Positions 52,547 through 61,528 of a DNA stretch of 64,000 bases are shown here, in pieces. Under the pieces are notes generated by a model. The model worked only from the letters and a program-made list of their open reading frames with translations. It ran no database searches and had not been told where the DNA came from. The DNA comes from Stenotrophomonas maltophilia (GTDB lineage: Bacteria; Pseudomonadota; Gammaproteobacteria; Xanthomonadales; Xanthomonadaceae). The DNA lies in assembly GCF_002138415.1 (NCBI RefSeq), contig NZ_CP015612.1, positions 970,001 to 1,034,000 on the forward strand, given 5' to 3'. Both the position numbers and the translations under genes were made by a program. Numbering within the stretch: position 1 is the first letter of the stretch; each line of letters opens with the position of its first letter.

Positions 52547-53074
52547 TCACCACCAGCCCCAACGGCCGTAGCCGCCCCAGTACGGGCCGTACGGACCCGG
52601 ACCCCACGGACCATAGGGGTAGGGCACCACGTCGACCTGGCGCTGTTCCGGCCACAGGTAGATCACATCGGCCGACAGCTTCGGCAGGCGGTAGTCGTAA
52701 TCACCGATGCGGGTGTTCTGGTAGCCGTCGATCTTGCCGATGAAGGTCACGTCGCGGCCGGCCTCGAACACGGCCGGGTCGTAGAAGCCGGCACGGCAGG
52801 CGATGAAGCGGCCGTCGCTGGCGTCGGATGAAGTGGTATTCGGGCGGCCACTGCCATTGAGCGGGCGCGAGATGATCTGGAAGCAGGTCTCGCCCTGGCC
52901 GGGCTTGGTTTCGATGATGCGACCGCCCCAACGGACCGGCGTACCGACCTGCTGGGTGGCGACCGAGTCGCGCGGGGAGACCAGGCTGAACTGTCCCTGC
53001 AGCGGCTTGGGGGCCGTGGCGCAGGCCGACAGGGCCAGCGTGGCCACAGCGGTGAGGAGGAACTTGGTGTTCAT
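52547..53074 (-). CDS. Slp-family outer-membrane lipoprotein
   Basis: 175 residues from ATG 53074. It starts with a lipoprotein signal (MNTKFLLTAVATLALSAC; lipobox LSAC with the lipidated Cys at 18). The mature part resembles the Slp starvation-lipoprotein family: PVRWGGRIIETKPGQGETC, FIACRAGFYDPAVFEAGRDVTFIGKI. The C-terminus is rich in Gly/Pro/Tyr/Trp. It is expected to be anchored to the inner face of the outer membrane. It overlaps the transglutaminase gene by 4 nt, forming the end of the moxR operon. Confidence 0.9.
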   Translation of the reverse strand: MNTKFLLTAVATLALSACATAPKPLQGQFSLVSPRDSVATQQVGTPVRWGGRIIETKPGQGETCFQIISRPLNGSGRPNTTSSDASDGRFIACRAGFYDPAVFEAGRDVTFIGKIDGYQNTRIGDYDYRLPKLSADVIYLWPEQRQVDVVPYPYGPWGPGPYGPYWGGYGRWGWW

Positions 53075-55020
53075 GGGGAGGCTCCGGAAGTCGGGCGATG
53101 CCTGCGCAGGTCCCGCAATAATGAAGCGAGGTCGGTGCAAGTTCCAGCGTAACGCGCATCAGCGAAACGCTGGCTGAGCGTGAGCAGGGCCGGATCGGGA
53201 TGCTGGGCGTGCACCCGGTGTGCCCAGTCCCCTGCGGTTTCATGGGGATGCCGGGCCCACCCGAGGCGGGCATAACGCCGGCCCAGCCCATGCCAGGCAC
53301 GCAGCAGCGGATCACGTTCGCGCTCGCCGCGGGCCAACAGCCAGGCCATCCACGCCAGCGCCAGCAACGCGGAGATCACAAAGCCGGCGACCAGCTGTCC
53401 GGGCCCGAGGTCGTCCAGCCCGAACGGCTTGAGCAGTTGTTGCTGGCGACGCGCGTCGAAGGACAGCACCAGGTCGTTCCAGCCGCGGCGCAGCCAGTCG
53501 CCCATCTGCCCCAGCTGCAGCCAGCGCTGCTGCAGGGGTGTGCCCGTGCCGGCCTGCAGGCGGTCATCCAGTGTGTCCAGGATGCGCTCCGGTGCCACGG
53601 CCGCGGTGGGGTCGACCCGTACCCAGCCGCGCTGCGGCAGCCACACCTCGGCCCAGGCGTGGGCGTCCATCCGCCGCACCACCCAGTAGTCGCCCAGGCG
53701 GTTGCGGGTGCCGCCGGCAAAGCCGGTCACCACGCGTGCCGGAATGCCGGCGTTGCGCATCAGCACCACGAAGGCCGAGCTGAAGTGTTCACAGAAGCCG
53801 GCCTTGTAGCCGAACAGGAACTCGTCAACCGGATCGCGCCCCGCCGGCGGCGTTTCCAGCGTGTAGGAGAAATCGGTGGTGATCCATTGCAGCGCGCGGC
53901 GGACGATGGCCTCGTCATCGCCGCCGGCATCCTGCCGCCATTGCTGGGCCAGGGTTGCCGTACGTGGATTGAAGCCGGCGGGCAGCTGCAGCGTGGCGCG
54001 GCGCAGGTAGGGCGACAGCGCGCTGTCGAAGCGCTGCGGTGGCGCCGAATGCAGTCGCCAACGGCTGAGCGAGGCCAGCGAGCGTTCACTGCTCAGGCTC
54101 ATGTCCGCGTCCAGCGTGCTGCCTGCCGGGGCACGGCTGGGCAGGTCCAGCGCCACCAGCTGGCGGCGGTCGGTGGGCTCGTAGTCGATCTGGTAGTCCC
54201 AGCCCTGCGCACCGGCGTCGACCACTGCGGGGGGTCGTCGCGCGCTGGCCCGGTCGCGCGTCCAGCGCCGGCCATCGAAGGCGGTCAGCACGGGCCCGCG
54301 CCAGTAGCGCTGTGCCGGCTCGGGCACAGCACCGAAGAACTGCACGCGCAGCGCCGGGGTGTCATCAGCCATCAGGTCCAGCCATTGGCCGGGTTCCATG
54401 CTGTCGGACAGCCCCGGCGTGCCGACGGCGCGCTCGGGAACACCCCACAGCGGCGTTGCCAGGCGCGGGAACAGCCAGAAGCAGGCCAGCGCCAGCGGCA
54501 GGCCGATCGCCAGCAGGCGGCCGACCCCACGCAGCTGCCCGCGCATCGGCAGGCGGCCGGCGTGGCCTTCATCCTGGGCCAGGCGTTGCAGGGCGAGCAG
54601 TGCGCTGACCCCGGCCAGGGCAGCCAGCGCCGTGGTCAGCGGCCCCTGGTCAAGCAGGAATGCCGCAAACGGCGAGAACAGCGCGAAGCCGAGCAGGCTG
54701 CGCGCATCGCGCAGGCTGCGCAGCTCGCTGGACTTGATCGCCAGCATCGCCGCCAGCAGGGCGCAGCCGGTATCGCGTCCTGGGCGCACCATGCCCATCT
54801 GCCAGACGATGGCGGCAAGCATGGCCAGTACCAGCAACAGGCGCACCGGCATTGGCAACAGCGTTCGCCACGACAGGGCGGCGGTGATGATCGCCGCCAG
54901 CGCGATCACGCCCGCCAGCAGTGGCGGCAGCTGCAGCAGCAATGGCAACAGCGCCAGCGCCGCGCTGGCCAGGGTCCAGGTGCGGGTAGTGCGGTCGAGC
55001 AGGAGAGGGGACTCAGTCAT
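53071..55020 (-). CDS. TgpA-like transmembrane transglutaminase
   Basis: 649 residues. About five or six membrane segments come first (WTLASAALALLPLLLQLPPL and on). A periplasmic domain follows with the papain-like transglutaminase core: Cys 410 in GFCEHFSSAF, His 454 in DAHAWAEVW and Asp 470 in VDPTAA. One more membrane segment (FVISALLALAWMAWLLA) and a cytoplasmic C-terminal domain end it. TgpA of Pseudomonas is a periplasmic-facing enzyme needed for growth; the substrate is not known. It is in an operon with MoxR and DUF58 genes; the start overlaps the DUF58 stop by 8 nt. Confidence 0.92.
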   Translation of the reverse strand: MTESPLLLDRTTRTWTLASAALALLPLLLQLPPLLAGVIALAAIITAALSWRTLLPMPVRLLLVLAMLAAIVWQMGMVRPGRDTGCALLAAMLAIKSSELRSLRDARSLLGFALFSPFAAFLLDQGPLTTALAALAGVSALLALQRLAQDEGHAGRLPMRGQLRGVGRLLAIGLPLALACFWLFPRLATPLWGVPERAVGTPGLSDSMEPGQWLDLMADDTPALRVQFFGAVPEPAQRYWRGPVLTAFDGRRWTRDRASARRPPAVVDAGAQGWDYQIDYEPTDRRQLVALDLPSRAPAGSTLDADMSLSSERSLASLSRWRLHSAPPQRFDSALSPYLRRATLQLPAGFNPRTATLAQQWRQDAGGDDEAIVRRALQWITTDFSYTLETPPAGRDPVDEFLFGYKAGFCEHFSSAFVVLMRNAGIPARVVTGFAGGTRNRLGDYWVVRRMDAHAWAEVWLPQRGWVRVDPTAAVAPERILDTLDDRLQAGTGTPLQQRWLQLGQMGDWLRRGWNDLVLSFDARRQQQLLKPFGLDDLGPGQLVAGFVISALLALAWMAWLLARGERERDPLLRAWHGLGRRYARLGWARHPHETAGDWAHRVHAQHPDPALLTLSQRFADARYAGTCTDLASLLRDLRRHRPTSGASP

Positions 55021-55957
55021 GCGGCATCAACGCCAGCGCGCGCAGGCAGAGGTGATGGTGGCTGGCACCCTGGCCGGGGCCGAAGGGAGGATGCGCCGGC
55101 AGTAGCAAGGTGTAGCGGCGGCCTTCGCGCTCGGCCATGTCCACCCAGCGCGCCAACCGCGCGATGCGTGCTTCATGGCCCAATGGCGCCAGCGTGCGCC
55201 AGTCCAGGATGACTTCGATGCCGATCGGCTTTTCGTACTCGCGCACCAGCAGGCTGTCGCGGCGCGCCGAGTGCTTCCACGAAATGCTGCGGGGGGCATC
55301 ACCTGCGCGGTACGGCCGCAGCTGGTGCAGTTCCTCACCGCTGGCGTGGGCGCGGGTATGCAGCGGATCGTTGCCGCTCTCCGGTAGCGCAGGGCTCAGT
55401 GTTTCGGCCGGTGGATAGACCAGCAGGGGTTGTTCCGGCCAGACCCACGACCATGCGCGCACCAGCCCCAGCGGCTGTGTAGTGGACAGGCGTATGCGTG
55501 GCAGTTCCAGCCAGCCGCGGCGCTCGCTGGGCACCTCCAGCTCTACTTCGCCACGGCCGTGTGCAGGCAACGAGGTCCAGGCCTCGCTGCCGCCCAGCTG
55601 CAGGTGCAGGCCGTGACGTGCGCGGGGATCGCGCAGAGACAGGTCCACACGCAGCCGCAGCGGTTGCCCGGCTGGAACCGGCTCGGCGGAGATGGCGTCG
55701 ATCTGCACGCCGGACAGTTGCAGGTGCGCGGCGATGGCACTGGCGATCGCTGCGGCCGCCAGCAGCAGGGCCAGCAGCAGCGCCGGGTTGTTGTTGTAGT
55801 TCAACGCGCCCAGCAACATTGCTGCCAGCAGGGTGGCGACGAACAGGCCGAAGCGGGTGGGCAGTACGTAGATGCGGTGGCGGTCCAGCCGCTGCGGCAG
55901 CGCTTCGGGCCTGCGCGGGCGAGCCATCAGCTGCAGTCGTGCCCAGCGTGTGGCCAC
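55013..55957 (-). CDS. DUF58-domain membrane protein
   Basis: 314 residues from the GTG at 55957, 2 nt after the MoxR stop; an internal ATG at 55927 (MARPRRPEALPQRL) is as likely. Two membrane segments lie near residues 30-75 (FGLFVATLLAAMLLGALNYNNNPALLLALLLAAA). The C-terminal DUF58 region has LRPYRAGDAPRSISWKHSARRDSLLVREYE, the hallmark block. DUF58 proteins resemble von Willebrand factor A domains and work with MoxR ATPases. The partner transglutaminase gene follows. Confidence 0.92.
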   Translation of the reverse strand: MATRWARLQLMARPRRPEALPQRLDRHRIYVLPTRFGLFVATLLAAMLLGALNYNNNPALLLALLLAAAAIASAIAAHLQLSGVQIDAISAEPVPAGQPLRLRVDLSLRDPRARHGLHLQLGGSEAWTSLPAHGRGEVELEVPSERRGWLELPRIRLSTTQPLGLVRAWSWVWPEQPLLVYPPAETLSPALPESGNDPLHTRAHASGEELHQLRPYRAGDAPRSISWKHSARRDSLLVREYEKPIGIEVILDWRTLAPLGHEARIARLARWVDMAEREGRRYTLLLPAHPPFGPGQGASHHHLCLRALALMPHD

Positions 55958-55959
55958 GC

Positions 55960-56913
55960 TCAGTCGACCGCAACGGTCTGCAGGATCGCGCGCGCCAGTG
56001 CCGGCCCCGAGCTGGATTCGGCCTCGGCCACCAGGCGATGGCCCGCCACCGCCACGAACAGGGTCTGCACATCCTCGGGCACTACATGGCCGCGCCCCAG
56101 CAGCAGCGCATGCGCCTTGGCCGCGCGCAGCAGGGCCAGACCCGCACGCGGCGACAGGCCCACGCGCACGCCGGCGTGCTGGCGGCTGCGGGTCAGCAGC
56201 GCCTGCACGTAGTCGATCAGCGCGTCGCTGGCGTGCACGTGGTTCACCGCGTCGCGCAGCGCGCGTACCTGGGTGTCATCCAGTTTCGGTACGGCACGCG
56301 CGATCAGGTCGCGGCGATCGGTGCCGCGCAGCAGCTCGCGTTCGGCCTGCGCGCTGGGGTAGCCCATCGCCAGCCGCAGCAGGAAGCGGTCCAGCTGCGA
56401 ATCCGGCAGTGGGAACGTGCCGGAGAGATCCACCGGGTTCTGCGTAGCGATCACGAAGAAGGGATCGGGCAGGGGGTGGGTCTGTCCATCCAGGGTGACC
56501 TGCTGTTCGGCCATCGCCTCCAGCAGTGCGCTCTGTGTGCGCGGCGGTGCACGGTTGATCTCGTCGGCCAGCAGCACATGGGTGAACACCGGGCCCGGGT
56601 GAAACTGGAACTGGCGGCTGCCGGCGTCGTACACCGAGACACCGAGCACATCGGCGGGCAGCAGGTCGGAGGTGAACTGCACGCGCTGGAAGCTGAGGCC
56701 GAGGCTGCTGGCCAGTGCATGCGCCAGCGTGGTCTTGCCCAGGCCGGGCAGATCTTCGATCAGCAGATGGCCGCCGGAAAGCAGGGCGACAAAAGCCAGC
56801 CTGACTTCCGGCACCTTGCCCAGTACCAGTGCATTTACCTGATCCTGTGCCTCCCGCAGGGCCTGACGCAGTTGATCGGTTAGCATGCTGGGATTGGGGG
56901 ACGAGGCTGTCAT
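55960..56913 (-). CDS. MoxR-family AAA+ ATPase
   Basis: 317 residues from ATG 56913. It has the full set of AAA+ motifs: Walker A LPGLGKTTLAHAL after GGHLLIED, Walker B LLADEINRAPPRTQSALLEAM, sensor 1 FFVIATQNPVDLSGTFPLP, and the sensor 2 region GLSPRAGLALLRAAKAHAL. MoxR proteins act as chaperones that activate partner proteins carrying metal-binding VWA-like domains. It heads the operon MoxR-DUF58-transglutaminase-Slp and is divergent from the GT39 gene (42-bp gap). A shorter start at 56886 is possible. Confidence 0.93.
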   Translation of the reverse strand: MTASSPNPSMLTDQLRQALREAQDQVNALVLGKVPEVRLAFVALLSGGHLLIEDLPGLGKTTLAHALASSLGLSFQRVQFTSDLLPADVLGVSVYDAGSRQFQFHPGPVFTHVLLADEINRAPPRTQSALLEAMAEQQVTLDGQTHPLPDPFFVIATQNPVDLSGTFPLPDSQLDRFLLRLAMGYPSAQAERELLRGTDRRDLIARAVPKLDDTQVRALRDAVNHVHASDALIDYVQALLTRSRQHAGVRVGLSPRAGLALLRAAKAHALLLGRGHVVPEDVQTLFVAVAGHRLVAEAESSSGPALARAILQTVAVD

Positions 56914-56955
56914 GATCGTCTCAGATCTGGAATCCACTCGATTATCCATAGAGCA

Positions 56956-58791
56956 ATGCAAGGCGAACAGCGCGCACGAACGATATTTCTCTGGTTGTGG
57001 ACGCTGGTCACAGCGGCCAAGCTGGTGGTGGCTGCGCGCCTGCCGCTGTTCGTCGATGAGGCGTTCTATTGGCAGGAAGGCCAGCACCTGGCGGCCGCGT
57101 ATTCGGATCTGCCCGGGCTGACGGCATGGCTGGCACGGCTGGGCGTGGAGATTGGTGGCCATCATGTACTCGCCTTGCGCCTGCCGTTCCTGGCAATCGG
57201 CGCGTTGCTGCCGTTGCTGGTGGTGCGCACCGCAACGCGCTGGTTCGGCAATGTGGCGGGTTGGCAGGCGGGCAGCCTTACGCTGCTGATGCCGTTGTCG
57301 GCGACGCTGGGCCTGCTGGCAGTGCCGGATGTGCCGATGGCGCTGGCGGCGGCGATCTGTCTGCATGCAGGTGCGCGGCTGTTGCACAACGTCGACGCAT
57401 CGTCGGCGATGAAGCTTGCGCTGGGCCTGGCGATCGGTGCGCTCAGCCACTATCGCTTCATCGGTGTCATCGGCGTCGGCTTCATTGCGCTGCTGGCGCT
57501 GCCGCAGGGGCGGCGCATGCTGGGTGATCCGCGCGTGTGGGTTGCACTGGCGGTGGGCGTGCTGGCATGGCTGCCGCTGCTGGCATGGAATGCAGACAAC
57601 CACGATGCCGGGCTGAAATTCCAGGTGGTCGAGCGCCATCCCTGGACATTCGAGTGGGGTGGGCTGTGGTTCCTGGTGATCCAGCCGATGCTGGTCACCC
57701 CGATCCTGTGCATGGCGATGTGGAAGGTGGCGCTGGCCGGTACCCGCAGCGGCGGTGGCGCGCGCGTGCAGTGGCGCTACTTCGGGCTGGTGGGGGGCGT
57801 ATCCACGCTGGGCATCTTCCTGCTGGGCTTCTTCACCGACGTCGAGCGCATCAGTTTCCACTGGCCGCTGCCGGGCTACCTGGCGCTGCTGGTGGCCGTA
57901 CCGGTGGTACTCAACGGGTGGCCGCGCTGGCTGCGCCGCACCGGCTGGTGGCTGGCCGGCGCAGGCATGGTGCTCGCGTTCGGCTACTACCTGATGGCGT
58001 CCACGCCTTCGTTGCGTGAAGAGTTGGCCGGCAGCAAGTACTACCCGCGCAATTTCGCCGGCTGGCAACCGTTGGCGGTCGCGGTCCACGAAGAGCTGCG
58101 GCAGATGCCGGAAGGGACGCGCGTGCTGGCCGGCAACTTCAAGGTCGGTGCCGAACTGGGTTTCCAGCTGGGCAATGGTGATATCGAGGTGTTGCCGCAT
58201 CCGCTCAACGACAAGCATGGGCGCACCGCACAGCTGGCACAGTGGGGCCTGCTGCATGAGGGTGAGCGCTCGGCACCGATGCTGCTGGTGCTGTCACCCA
58301 GTGACCAGCGCTACCGCGATCTGCTGGCGCGCTATCACGCCATCTGCGAACAGGTGGGACCGTTGCCGGCGCCGCGGGTGGTCAGCAGCGACCATGGGTT
58401 CCAGCGTTTCCTGCTGTTCCGGTTGCCGGTGCAGCGGGCAACCGGGCCGTGTGTAACCCCGGCGATGGCCTGGCTGGATGCGCCGTCCAACGGTGAAACG
58501 GTCTCCGGAACGCTCGCCATCAAGGGCTGGGCGTTCAAGGACGGTGTCGGCCTGGCACGGGTTGAAGTGCTGGTCGATGGCCGCTCGATCGGTGATGCGC
58601 GCTATGGACGCGCCTTCGATGTGCGCCAGACCTGGCCGGACAGCACCGATCCGCAGCATCCCGCCGTTGGCTTCGATGCCTCATTGGACACGACGACGCT
58701 GGTACCTGGGCGGCATTGGCTGGGCCTGCGTCTGTACGGCCGCGATGGCAGCGTGGAGGCGTGGCAGGAGCAGCCGTTCGAGGTTCGTTGA
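56956..58791 (+). CDS. GT39/ArnT-like membrane glycosyltransferase
   Basis: 611 residues. The first periplasmic loop has LFVDEAFYWQEGQHLAAAYSD, with the conserved acidic pair of GT-C enzymes, followed by about ten membrane segments (LRLPFLAIGALLPLLVV, GGVSTLGIFLLGFF and others). It resembles the PMT_2/ArnT group, which moves a sugar from a polyprenyl phosphate to a lipid or protein in the periplasm. After residue 500 there is a C-terminal beta-rich domain (SGTLAIKGWAFKDGVGLARVEVLVDG) like Ig-type carbohydrate-binding modules. The acceptor is unknown. It is divergent from moxR. Confidence 0.88.
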   Translation: MQGEQRARTIFLWLWTLVTAAKLVVAARLPLFVDEAFYWQEGQHLAAAYSDLPGLTAWLARLGVEIGGHHVLALRLPFLAIGALLPLLVVRTATRWFGNVAGWQAGSLTLLMPLSATLGLLAVPDVPMALAAAICLHAGARLLHNVDASSAMKLALGLAIGALSHYRFIGVIGVGFIALLALPQGRRMLGDPRVWVALAVGVLAWLPLLAWNADNHDAGLKFQVVERHPWTFEWGGLWFLVIQPMLVTPILCMAMWKVALAGTRSGGGARVQWRYFGLVGGVSTLGIFLLGFFTDVERISFHWPLPGYLALLVAVPVVLNGWPRWLRRTGWWLAGAGMVLAFGYYLMASTPSLREELAGSKYYPRNFAGWQPLAVAVHEELRQMPEGTRVLAGNFKVGAELGFQLGNGDIEVLPHPLNDKHGRTAQLAQWGLLHEGERSAPMLLVLSPSDQRYRDLLARYHAICEQVGPLPAPRVVSSDHGFQRFLLFRLPVQRATGPCVTPAMAWLDAPSNGETVSGTLAIKGWAFKDGVGLARVEVLVDGRSIGDARYGRAFDVRQTWPDSTDPQHPAVGFDASLDTTTLVPGRHWLGLRLYGRDGSVEAWQEQPFEVR

Positions 58792-58802
58792 CTGCTGCTT
58801 TT

Positions 58803-58884
58803 GTAGAGTCGAGCCATGCTCGACTGCTTTTTCCGGGTTGCCTGCCATCTACAGCAGAAGCAGTCGAGCATGGCTCGACGCTAC
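58803..58884. repeat. Inverted pair of SMAG repeats
   Basis: GTAGAGTCGAGCCATGCTCGAC at 58803 and CAGTCGAGCATGGCTCGACG with CTAC at 58861. They face each other 36 bp apart, so the whole unit can also fold as one large hairpin. It separates the convergent GT39 and maf genes. Confidence 0.88.
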
Positions 58885-58887
58885 AGT

Positions 58888-59457
58888 TCAGGGCACCGCG
58901 AACCCCGCCCGGCGCAGCAGTCCGCACACTGCGATCAACGGCAGGCCGATCAGTGCGGTCGGGTCGCGGTTGTTGATCGCCTCGAACAGGCTGATGCCCA
59001 GACCCTCGCACTTGAAGCTGCCGGCGCAGTCCAGCGGCTGTTCGGCGGCGACGTAACGGGCGATCTCATCCTGTTTCAATGCGCGGAACCGAACTTCGGT
59101 CAGGTCGAGGGTCGCGAACGAATCTCCATCATGGCTGAGACAGACGGCGGTATGGAAGCGCACGGTCTGCCCGGACATCGCTGCCAGCTGTGCGCAGGCG
59201 GCCTCGACCGTGCCGGGCTTGCCCAGCGGCAGGCCGTTCAGGTCCGCCACCTGATCCGAGCCGATCACCCAGGCGCCCGGATGCCGGGCAGCCACCTCGG
59301 CGGCCTTGGCGGCGGCCAGGCGCGTGGCAAGGGCCAGCGGGGCCTCGCCGTTCAACGGGGTTTCATCCACGTCCGGGCGGGCGCAGTCGAAAGGCAGGCC
59401 CAGCCGTTGCAGCAGTTCGCGCCGGTAGCGGGAGGTGGAGGCCAGGACCAGTGGCAT
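58888..59457 (-). CDS. Maf-family nucleotide pyrophosphatase (YceF-like)
   Basis: 189 residues. The N-terminal signature LVLASTSRYRRELLQRLGLPF is followed by DVDET and GSDQVADLNG (the conserved Asp-Gln of the YceF subgroup) and FKCEGLGISLFEAI. Maf proteins hydrolyse non-canonical nucleotides; the YceF group prefers 7-methyl-GTP. It is divergent from yceD, a common arrangement with rpmF and the fab genes. Confidence 0.93.
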   Translation of the reverse strand: MPLVLASTSRYRRELLQRLGLPFDCARPDVDETPLNGEAPLALATRLAAAKAAEVAARHPGAWVIGSDQVADLNGLPLGKPGTVEAACAQLAAMSGQTVRFHTAVCLSHDGDSFATLDLTEVRFRALKQDEIARYVAAEQPLDCAGSFKCEGLGISLFEAINNRDPTALIGLPLIAVCGLLRRAGFAVP

Positions 59458-59570
59458 GCGAGAATTCCGGGGCAGGGCGCGGCAGTCTGGCCCGTGCGCG
59501 GCGCCAGCAGCAAGTCCTGTATGGCGGGCATTTGACAGCTGCCGCCCCGATCCTTAGTATTCAGCGGCTT

Positions 59571-60080
59571 ATGTCCGCGAACGTGCCCGAAACGCTGGAT
59601 GCCTGGCGGATGGTTGTAGCGCGAAGGCGCTTCGACGGTCAGGTCTCCCTGGCTGAATTGACCCGCCTGCAGGGCTTGGTCGCCGATACCGAAGGTGAGT
59701 GCAATTACTCGCTTGAATTCGGTCGCGACGACGTCTTGCGGGTATCCTATGTGGAACTGACCATCGATACCGCGTTGCCGCTGACCTGTCAGCGCAGCAT
59801 GCAGCGATTCCTGTTGCCGGTGAAGATGACCCAGAGGCTTGGCCTGATCCGCGACGAGGACGAGGAATCGTCCCTGCCGGAGGAGTACGAGGCGTTGCTG
59901 GTGCCGGAAGACGGCCAGCTGCGTCCACTGGACCTGGTCGAGGACGAGTTGGTGCTGGCAGTGCCGGTTGTACCGCTGTCGCCCGATGGCGAAGCAGTCG
60001 ACAAGGACTGGGCGCCGAGCGAAGAAGAAACGAAGAAGGCCAACCCGTTTGCGGCGTTGGCAGCACTGAAGAAACAATAG
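59571..60080 (+). CDS. yceD: YceD / DUF177 protein (23S rRNA accumulation protein)
   Basis: 169 residues from ATG 59571. The DUF177 pattern is clear ([36 protein letters not shown]) and is followed by an acidic C-terminal half. It lacks the Cys motif of zinc-bearing relatives apart from the single Cys in TCQRS. YceD is linked to ribosome assembly and is usually upstream of rpmF, as here. Confidence 0.92.
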   Translation: MSANVPETLDAWRMVVARRRFDGQVSLAELTRLQGLVADTEGECNYSLEFGRDDVLRVSYVELTIDTALPLTCQRSMQRFLLPVKMTQRLGLIRDEDEESSLPEEYEALLVPEDGQLRPLDLVEDELVLAVPVVPLSPDGEAVDKDWAPSEEETKKANPFAALAALKKQ

Positions 60081-60187
60081 CAGCCGGATTGTCGTCGGCG
60101 GCTGCGGCGAAAGCGAAAGTGTGCTGGGCGCTGGCGTCCTGCGCGACGATACGACGAAGCAAATCGAACCGAGTTTGGAGCAATCCC

Positions 60188-60382
60188 ATGGCTGTGCAGA
60201 AATCCCGTGTCACCCCGTCCCGCCGCGGCATGCGTCGTGCCCACGACGCCCTGAGCGCCAAGCAGCTGTCGACCGACCCGACCACCGGCGAAGTGCACCT
60301 GCGTCACCACATCACTGCCGACGGTTTCTACCGCGGCAAGAAGGTCATCCAGACCAAGACCTCGGCCGTCGAAGAAGATTGA
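60188..60382 (+). CDS. rpmF: 50S ribosomal protein L32
   Basis: 64 residues: [20 protein letters not shown] then [17 protein letters not shown]. Basic, with the usual L32 length. The GGAGCAATCCC stretch before the ATG supplies an RBS. No plsX gene lies between it and fabH, unlike E. coli. Confidence 0.96.
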   Translation: MAVQKSRVTPSRRGMRRAHDALSAKQLSTDPTTGEVHLRHHITADGFYRGKKVIQTKTSAVEED

Positions 60383-60391
60383 TGTGCCGGG

Positions 60392-60419
60392 AAGGCCGCT
60401 GCCTCCGGGCAGCGGCCTT
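60392..60419 (+). terminator. Hairpin between rpmF and fabH
   Basis: AAGGCCGCTGCC / TCCG / GGCAGCGGCCTT then TGCCTTCTTT. May terminate or attenuate rpmF transcription before fabH. Confidence 0.7.
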
Positions 60420-60470
60420 TGCCTTCTTTCCCGGGCGTGCCGGTGATCGGCGGCCCGCGCAACAGGAAAC

Positions 60471-61451
60471 ATGATGAGCAAGCGGATCTATTCGAGGATC
60501 GCGGGCACCGGTAGCTATTTGCCGGAAAAAGTCCTGACCAACGCCGACCTGGAAAAAATGGTCGAAACCTCGGATGAGTGGATCCAGTCGCGCACCGGAA
60601 TTCGTGAACGGCACATCGCGGCCGAAGGCGAAACCACCAGCGACCTTGGCTACAACGCCGCCCTGCGCGCGCTTGAAGCCGCAGGCATCGATGCCTCGCA
60701 GCTCGACATGATCGTGGTCGGCACGACCACCCCTGATCTCATTTTCCCGTCCACCGCGTGCCTGATCCAGGCCAAGCTCGGTGTGGCCGGGTGCCCCGCC
60801 TTCGACGTCAACGCCGCCTGTTCCGGCTTCGTGTTCGCGCTGGGCGTGGCCGACAAATTCATCCGCTCCGGTGACTGCAAGCACGTGCTGGTGATCGGCA
60901 CTGAAACGCTGACCCGCATGGTCGACTGGAACGATCGCACCACCTGCGTGCTGTTCGGCGATGGCGCCGGCGCTGTCGTGCTCAAGGCCGACGAAGACAC
61001 CGGCATCCTCAGCACCCACCTGCATGCCGACGGCAGCAAGAAGGAGCTGCTGTGGAACCCGGTCGGCGTCTCGACCGGCTTCAAGGACGGCGCCAATGGT
61101 GGTGGCACCATCAACATGAAGGGCAACGACGTGTTCAAGTACGCCGTCAAGGCGCTGGACTCGGTCGTGGACGAGACCCTGGCTGCCAACGGCCTGGACA
61201 AGTCCGACCTGGATTGGCTGATTCCGCATCAGGCCAACCTGCGCATCATTGAAGCCACCGCCAAGCGCCTGGAGATGTCGATGGACCAGGTGGTGGTGAC
61301 GGTCGACAAGCATGGCAACACCTCGTCCGGTTCGGTGCCGCTGGCGCTGGATGCCGCCGTGCGTTCCGGCAAGGTCGAGCGCGGCCAGCTGCTGCTGCTG
61401 GAGGCCTTCGGTGGCGGCTTCACGTGGGGTTCGGCCCTGTTGCGCTATTGA
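60471..61451 (+). CDS. fabH: 3-oxoacyl-ACP synthase III (KAS III)
   Basis: 326 residues from ATG 60471 (AGGAAAC upstream; a second ATG follows at once). The catalytic triad is in place: Cys 117 in NAACSGF, His in IPHQANLR and Asn in HGNTSSGS. It starts fatty-acid synthesis by joining acetyl-CoA to malonyl-ACP. FabD and FabG follow after an unrelated kinase-like gene. Confidence 0.96.
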   Translation: MMSKRIYSRIAGTGSYLPEKVLTNADLEKMVETSDEWIQSRTGIRERHIAAEGETTSDLGYNAALRALEAAGIDASQLDMIVVGTTTPDLIFPSTACLIQAKLGVAGCPAFDVNAACSGFVFALGVADKFIRSGDCKHVLVIGTETLTRMVDWNDRTTCVLFGDGAGAVVLKADEDTGILSTHLHADGSKKELLWNPVGVSTGFKDGANGGGTINMKGNDVFKYAVKALDSVVDETLAANGLDKSDLDWLIPHQANLRIIEATAKRLEMSMDQVVVTVDKHGNTSSGSVPLALDAAVRSGKVERGQLLLLEAFGGGFTWGSALLRY

Positions 61452-61482
61452 TAGCGCAAGTTACGACAACGTGAAGCTTGTC

Positions 61483-61509
61483 GTTACGGCCCCTCTGGGG
61501 CCGTAACGC
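61483..61509 (+). terminator. Terminator after fabH
   Basis: CGTTACGGCCCC / TCT / GGGGCCGTAACG then CGTTTT. It ends 19 bp before the next ATG. Confidence 0.75.
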
Positions 61510-61528
61510 GTTTTAAGGAGGACCTGTC

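Noticed and set aside
53200..55212. A 670-codon plus-strand open frame opposite the transglutaminase gene.
   Set aside because: Shadow of a high-GC gene; Gln/Arg/Ala-rich with no domain.
58803..58884. CRISPR-like repeated palindromes.
   Set aside because: Only two facing copies and no regular spacers; they match SMAG/REP elements. No CRISPR array or cas gene is seen in the window.
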